Assembly: GCA_005880175.1 (NCBI GenBank)
Contig: VBJR01000131.1
Span: 1 to 6,170 of the forward strand
Source: Chloroflexota bacterium
GTDB lineage: Bacteria > Chloroflexota > Dormibacteria > Dormibacterales > Dormibacteraceae
Length of the DNA: 6,170 bases
Reading direction: 5' to 3'
Shown here: in pieces, positions 4,985-6,170 of the stretch
Numbering within the stretch: the first letter of the stretch is position 1
Layout of the letters: every line of letters begins with the position of its first letter
Translations under genes and position numbers: made by a program
Notes under the pieces: model-generated
Told to the model about the DNA's origin: nothing
Seen by the model: only the letters and a program-made list of their open reading frames with translations
Database searches by the model: none

Positions 4985-6088
4985 GTGCGGAGCGTCACGC
5001 TGCATCTCGTCGACCTGCCGCTGATCAACCGCTTCCGCACCGCCTACGGCACGACCACCACCAAGCGCACCGTGCTGGTCCGGCTCGAGGACGCCGACGG
5101 CGTGGTGGGCTGGGGCGAGGCGCCCGGCTCCGAGCAGCCGCTCTACGCCCCCGACACCACCGAGAGCACCTGGTACGCGCTGACGAAGCTGCTGGCGCCG
5201 CGGGTGACCGGCCGCGAGTTCGCCGGCCCGGCCGAGCTGACCGCCACCTGGTCCGCGCTCCAGGGCTACCGCTACGCCACGCACGCGCTCGAGTGCGCCG
5301 CCTGGGCGGTCGCCTCGCAGAAGCTCGGCCGGCCGGTCGCGGACCTGCTCGGCGGCGTCCGCGACGCCGTGCCGGCCGGCGAGAGCTTCGGCATCCACGA
5401 GACGGTCGCCGGCCTGCTGGCCGAGATCGAGGCGCGCCTGGCCGAGGGGTTCACCCGCATCAAGATCAAGATCGAGCCGGGCCGGGACGTCGACGTCGCC
5501 CGCGAGGTCCGGCGCGCGTTCCCGGACCACCAGGTGACGGTGGACGGCAACTGCGGCTACCCGACGCTGGAGCGGCAGCCGTGGGAGGCGCTCGACGAGC
5601 TGGGCCTGCTGATGATCGAGCAGCCGCTGCCCGCCGACGCGCTGGTCCCGATGGCCGAGCTCCAGGAGCGGCTGCGCACCCCGCTCTGCCTCGACGAGGC
5701 GGCGACGACGCCGAACCTCACGGCCGCCGCCCTGCGCCTGGGCGCCGGCCGGATCGTCAACATCAAGCCCGCGCGCATCGGCGGCCTGCTGCCGAGCGTC
5801 GCGGTCCACGACCTCTGCCGCGACCGCGGGGTGCCGGTCTGGTGCGGCGGGATGCTGGAGACCGGCATCGGCCGCGCGTTCAACCTCGCGCTGGCGTCGC
5901 TGCCCAACTTCACGCTGCCGGCCGACATGTCGCCGGCGCGCCTGTTCTACGCGGAGGATCTCGTCGAGCCGACGTTCGACGTCCGCGCCGACGGCACCAT
6001 CGCGGTGCCGCGCCTGCCGGGGGTGGGGTTCCCGGTCCGCGAGGACCGGATCGCCAGGTACACGACGGAGACCTGGTCGAGCGCCTGA
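4985..6088 (+). CDS. Enolase-superfamily N-acylamino-acid racemase / o-succinylbenzoate synthase-like enzyme
   Basis: This is a muconate-lactonising-subgroup enolase of 367 residues that abstracts the alpha-proton of an N-acylated amino acid (racemase) or dehydrates SHCHC (OSBS). After the N-terminal capping domain come the barrel signatures: RIKIKIEPGRDV (catalytic Lys160/Lys162), VDGNCGY (metal Asp187), IEQPL (Glu212), LDEA (Asp237) and NIKPARIGG (base Lys261, with Arg264 three residues later, a position linked to racemase activity). The C-terminal CGGMLETGIGRAFNLALASL and FTLPADMS are diagnostic of the NSAR/OSBS branch. All catalytic residues are present. No menaquinone genes are nearby, and the neighbours handle gamma-glutamyl groups, so a racemase/epimerase role is preferred over MenC. 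Start choice is uncertain. GTG 4985 matches the family N-terminus, while in-frame GTG 4952 would add 11 residues through an AT-rich stretch with a TTA codon that also holds the opposing -35 box. CTG 4979 is a third possibility. Confidence 0.9.
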   Translation: MRSVTLHLVDLPLINRFRTAYGTTTTKRTVLVRLEDADGVVGWGEAPGSEQPLYAPDTTESTWYALTKLLAPRVTGREFAGPAELTATWSALQGYRYATHALECAAWAVASQKLGRPVADLLGGVRDAVPAGESFGIHETVAGLLAEIEARLAEGFTRIKIKIEPGRDVDVAREVRRAFPDHQVTVDGNCGYPTLERQPWEALDELGLLMIEQPLPADALVPMAELQERLRTPLCLDEAATTPNLTAAALRLGAGRIVNIKPARIGGLLPSVAVHDLCRDRGVPVWCGGMLETGIGRAFNLALASLPNFTLPADMSPARLFYAEDLVEPTFDVRADGTIAVPRLPGVGFPVREDRIARYTTETWSSA

Positions 6089-6090
6089 TC

Positions 6091-6101
6091 GGAGAGGAGA
6101 G
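6091..6101 (+). promoter_or_regulatory. Strong Shine-Dalgarno for the final gene
   Basis: GGAGAGGAGAG lies two bases after the racemase stop codon, and its GAGGAG core is seven bases from the ATG at 6107. The 18-base spacing between genes suggests co-transcription with the racemase-like gene. Confidence 0.8.
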
Positions 6102-6106
6102 ACCCC

Positions 6107-6170
6107 ATGAGCGACAACCCGGCAGCGGCCCCACCCGGCGGCACCCACTCGGAGGACGAGATCGTCGCCG
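6107..6170 (+). CDS. N-terminus of an unidentified protein, truncated by window edge
   Basis: Twenty-one codons are visible, beginning MSDNPAAAPPGG and ending SEDEIVA. The segment is hydrophilic, Pro/Ala/Gly-rich and then acidic, with no signal peptide or membrane segment yet. It reads as a disordered N-terminal tail. It is the next gene of the racemase operon, behind a strong ribosome binding site. A tail of this kind is common ahead of the first helix of APC-type amino-acid permeases, which would suit the neighbourhood, but the visible part cannot establish that and other families are equally allowed. Confidence 0.7.
   Translation, partial: MSDNPAAAPPGGTHSEDEIVA

Noticed and set aside
4882..5040. 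N-terminal extension of the hydrolase up to 5040
   Set aside because: It would read through both promoters and into the racemase coding region. The strong Shine-Dalgarno before 4881 and the family N-terminus place the start at 4881.
2..6088. MenE-MenC pairing (acyl-CoA ligase plus o-succinylbenzoate synthase)
   Set aside because: The ligase motifs are those of general acyl-CoA synthetases, it lies about 3.7 kb away behind unrelated genes on both strands, and no other menaquinone gene is present.
4961..6148. 395-residue minus-strand open frame opposite the racemase gene
   Set aside because: It is a GC-driven shadow, with an Arg/Gln/Ala/Val-rich translation and no recognisable fold, and it would run over the strong plus-strand Shine-Dalgarno at 6091.

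Overview
The window is very GC-rich, with strongly GC-biased third codon positions. Genes are packed with gaps of a few to a few tens of bases, GTG starts are common, and several genes appear to have almost no 5' leader. This points to an actinobacterium. The protein styles are compatible with Thermoleophilia/Solirubrobacterales or a soil actinomycete, but the sequence does not settle the genus. No rRNA, tRNA, CRISPR array, insertion sequence or integrase is visible. The region looks chromosomal and metabolic.

Layout. (1) 2-1291, plus strand: the 3' part of a fatty-acyl-CoA synthetase of the AMP-forming family; its 5' end lies outside the window. (2) 1317-2018, minus strand: a six-helix aquaporin-type channel with both NPA motifs but without the arginine that normally follows the second one. 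A GC-rich stem sits between these two convergent genes. (3) 2052-2429, plus strand: a small VOC-fold (glyoxalase/bleomycin-resistance-like) protein, divergent from the aquaporin with only 33 bases between starts. (4) 2469-2806, plus strand: a small conserved actinobacterial hypothetical gene that appears broken by an internal deletion or frameshift near 2571-2582. Its stop faces the stop of the next gene inside a perfect 8-bp hairpin.

(5) 4881-2816, minus strand: a two-gene operon. It holds a class I amidotransferase-type gamma-glutamyl hydrolase (PuuD-like, peptidase C26) followed by a glutamine-synthetase-fold ligase (PuuA/GlnA3-like), coupled by a 4-base GTGA overlap. (6) 4985-6088, plus strand: an enolase-superfamily enzyme of the N-acylamino-acid racemase / o-succinylbenzoate synthase group, divergent from the operon. 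(7) 6107 to the window end, plus strand: the first 21 codons of another gene behind a strong Shine-Dalgarno sequence.

The most interesting part is 2816-6170. A ligase able to put gamma-glutamyl on an amine, a hydrolase able to take it off, and an enzyme whose relatives racemise N-acyl amino acids share one compact divergent promoter region. Two near-consensus promoters there point in opposite directions and overlap at their -10 boxes. This suggests an amine or amino-acid catabolic module using gamma-glutamyl as an N-acyl handle, possibly with an epimerisation step. The module and its substrate are inference; the individual enzyme families are well supported.
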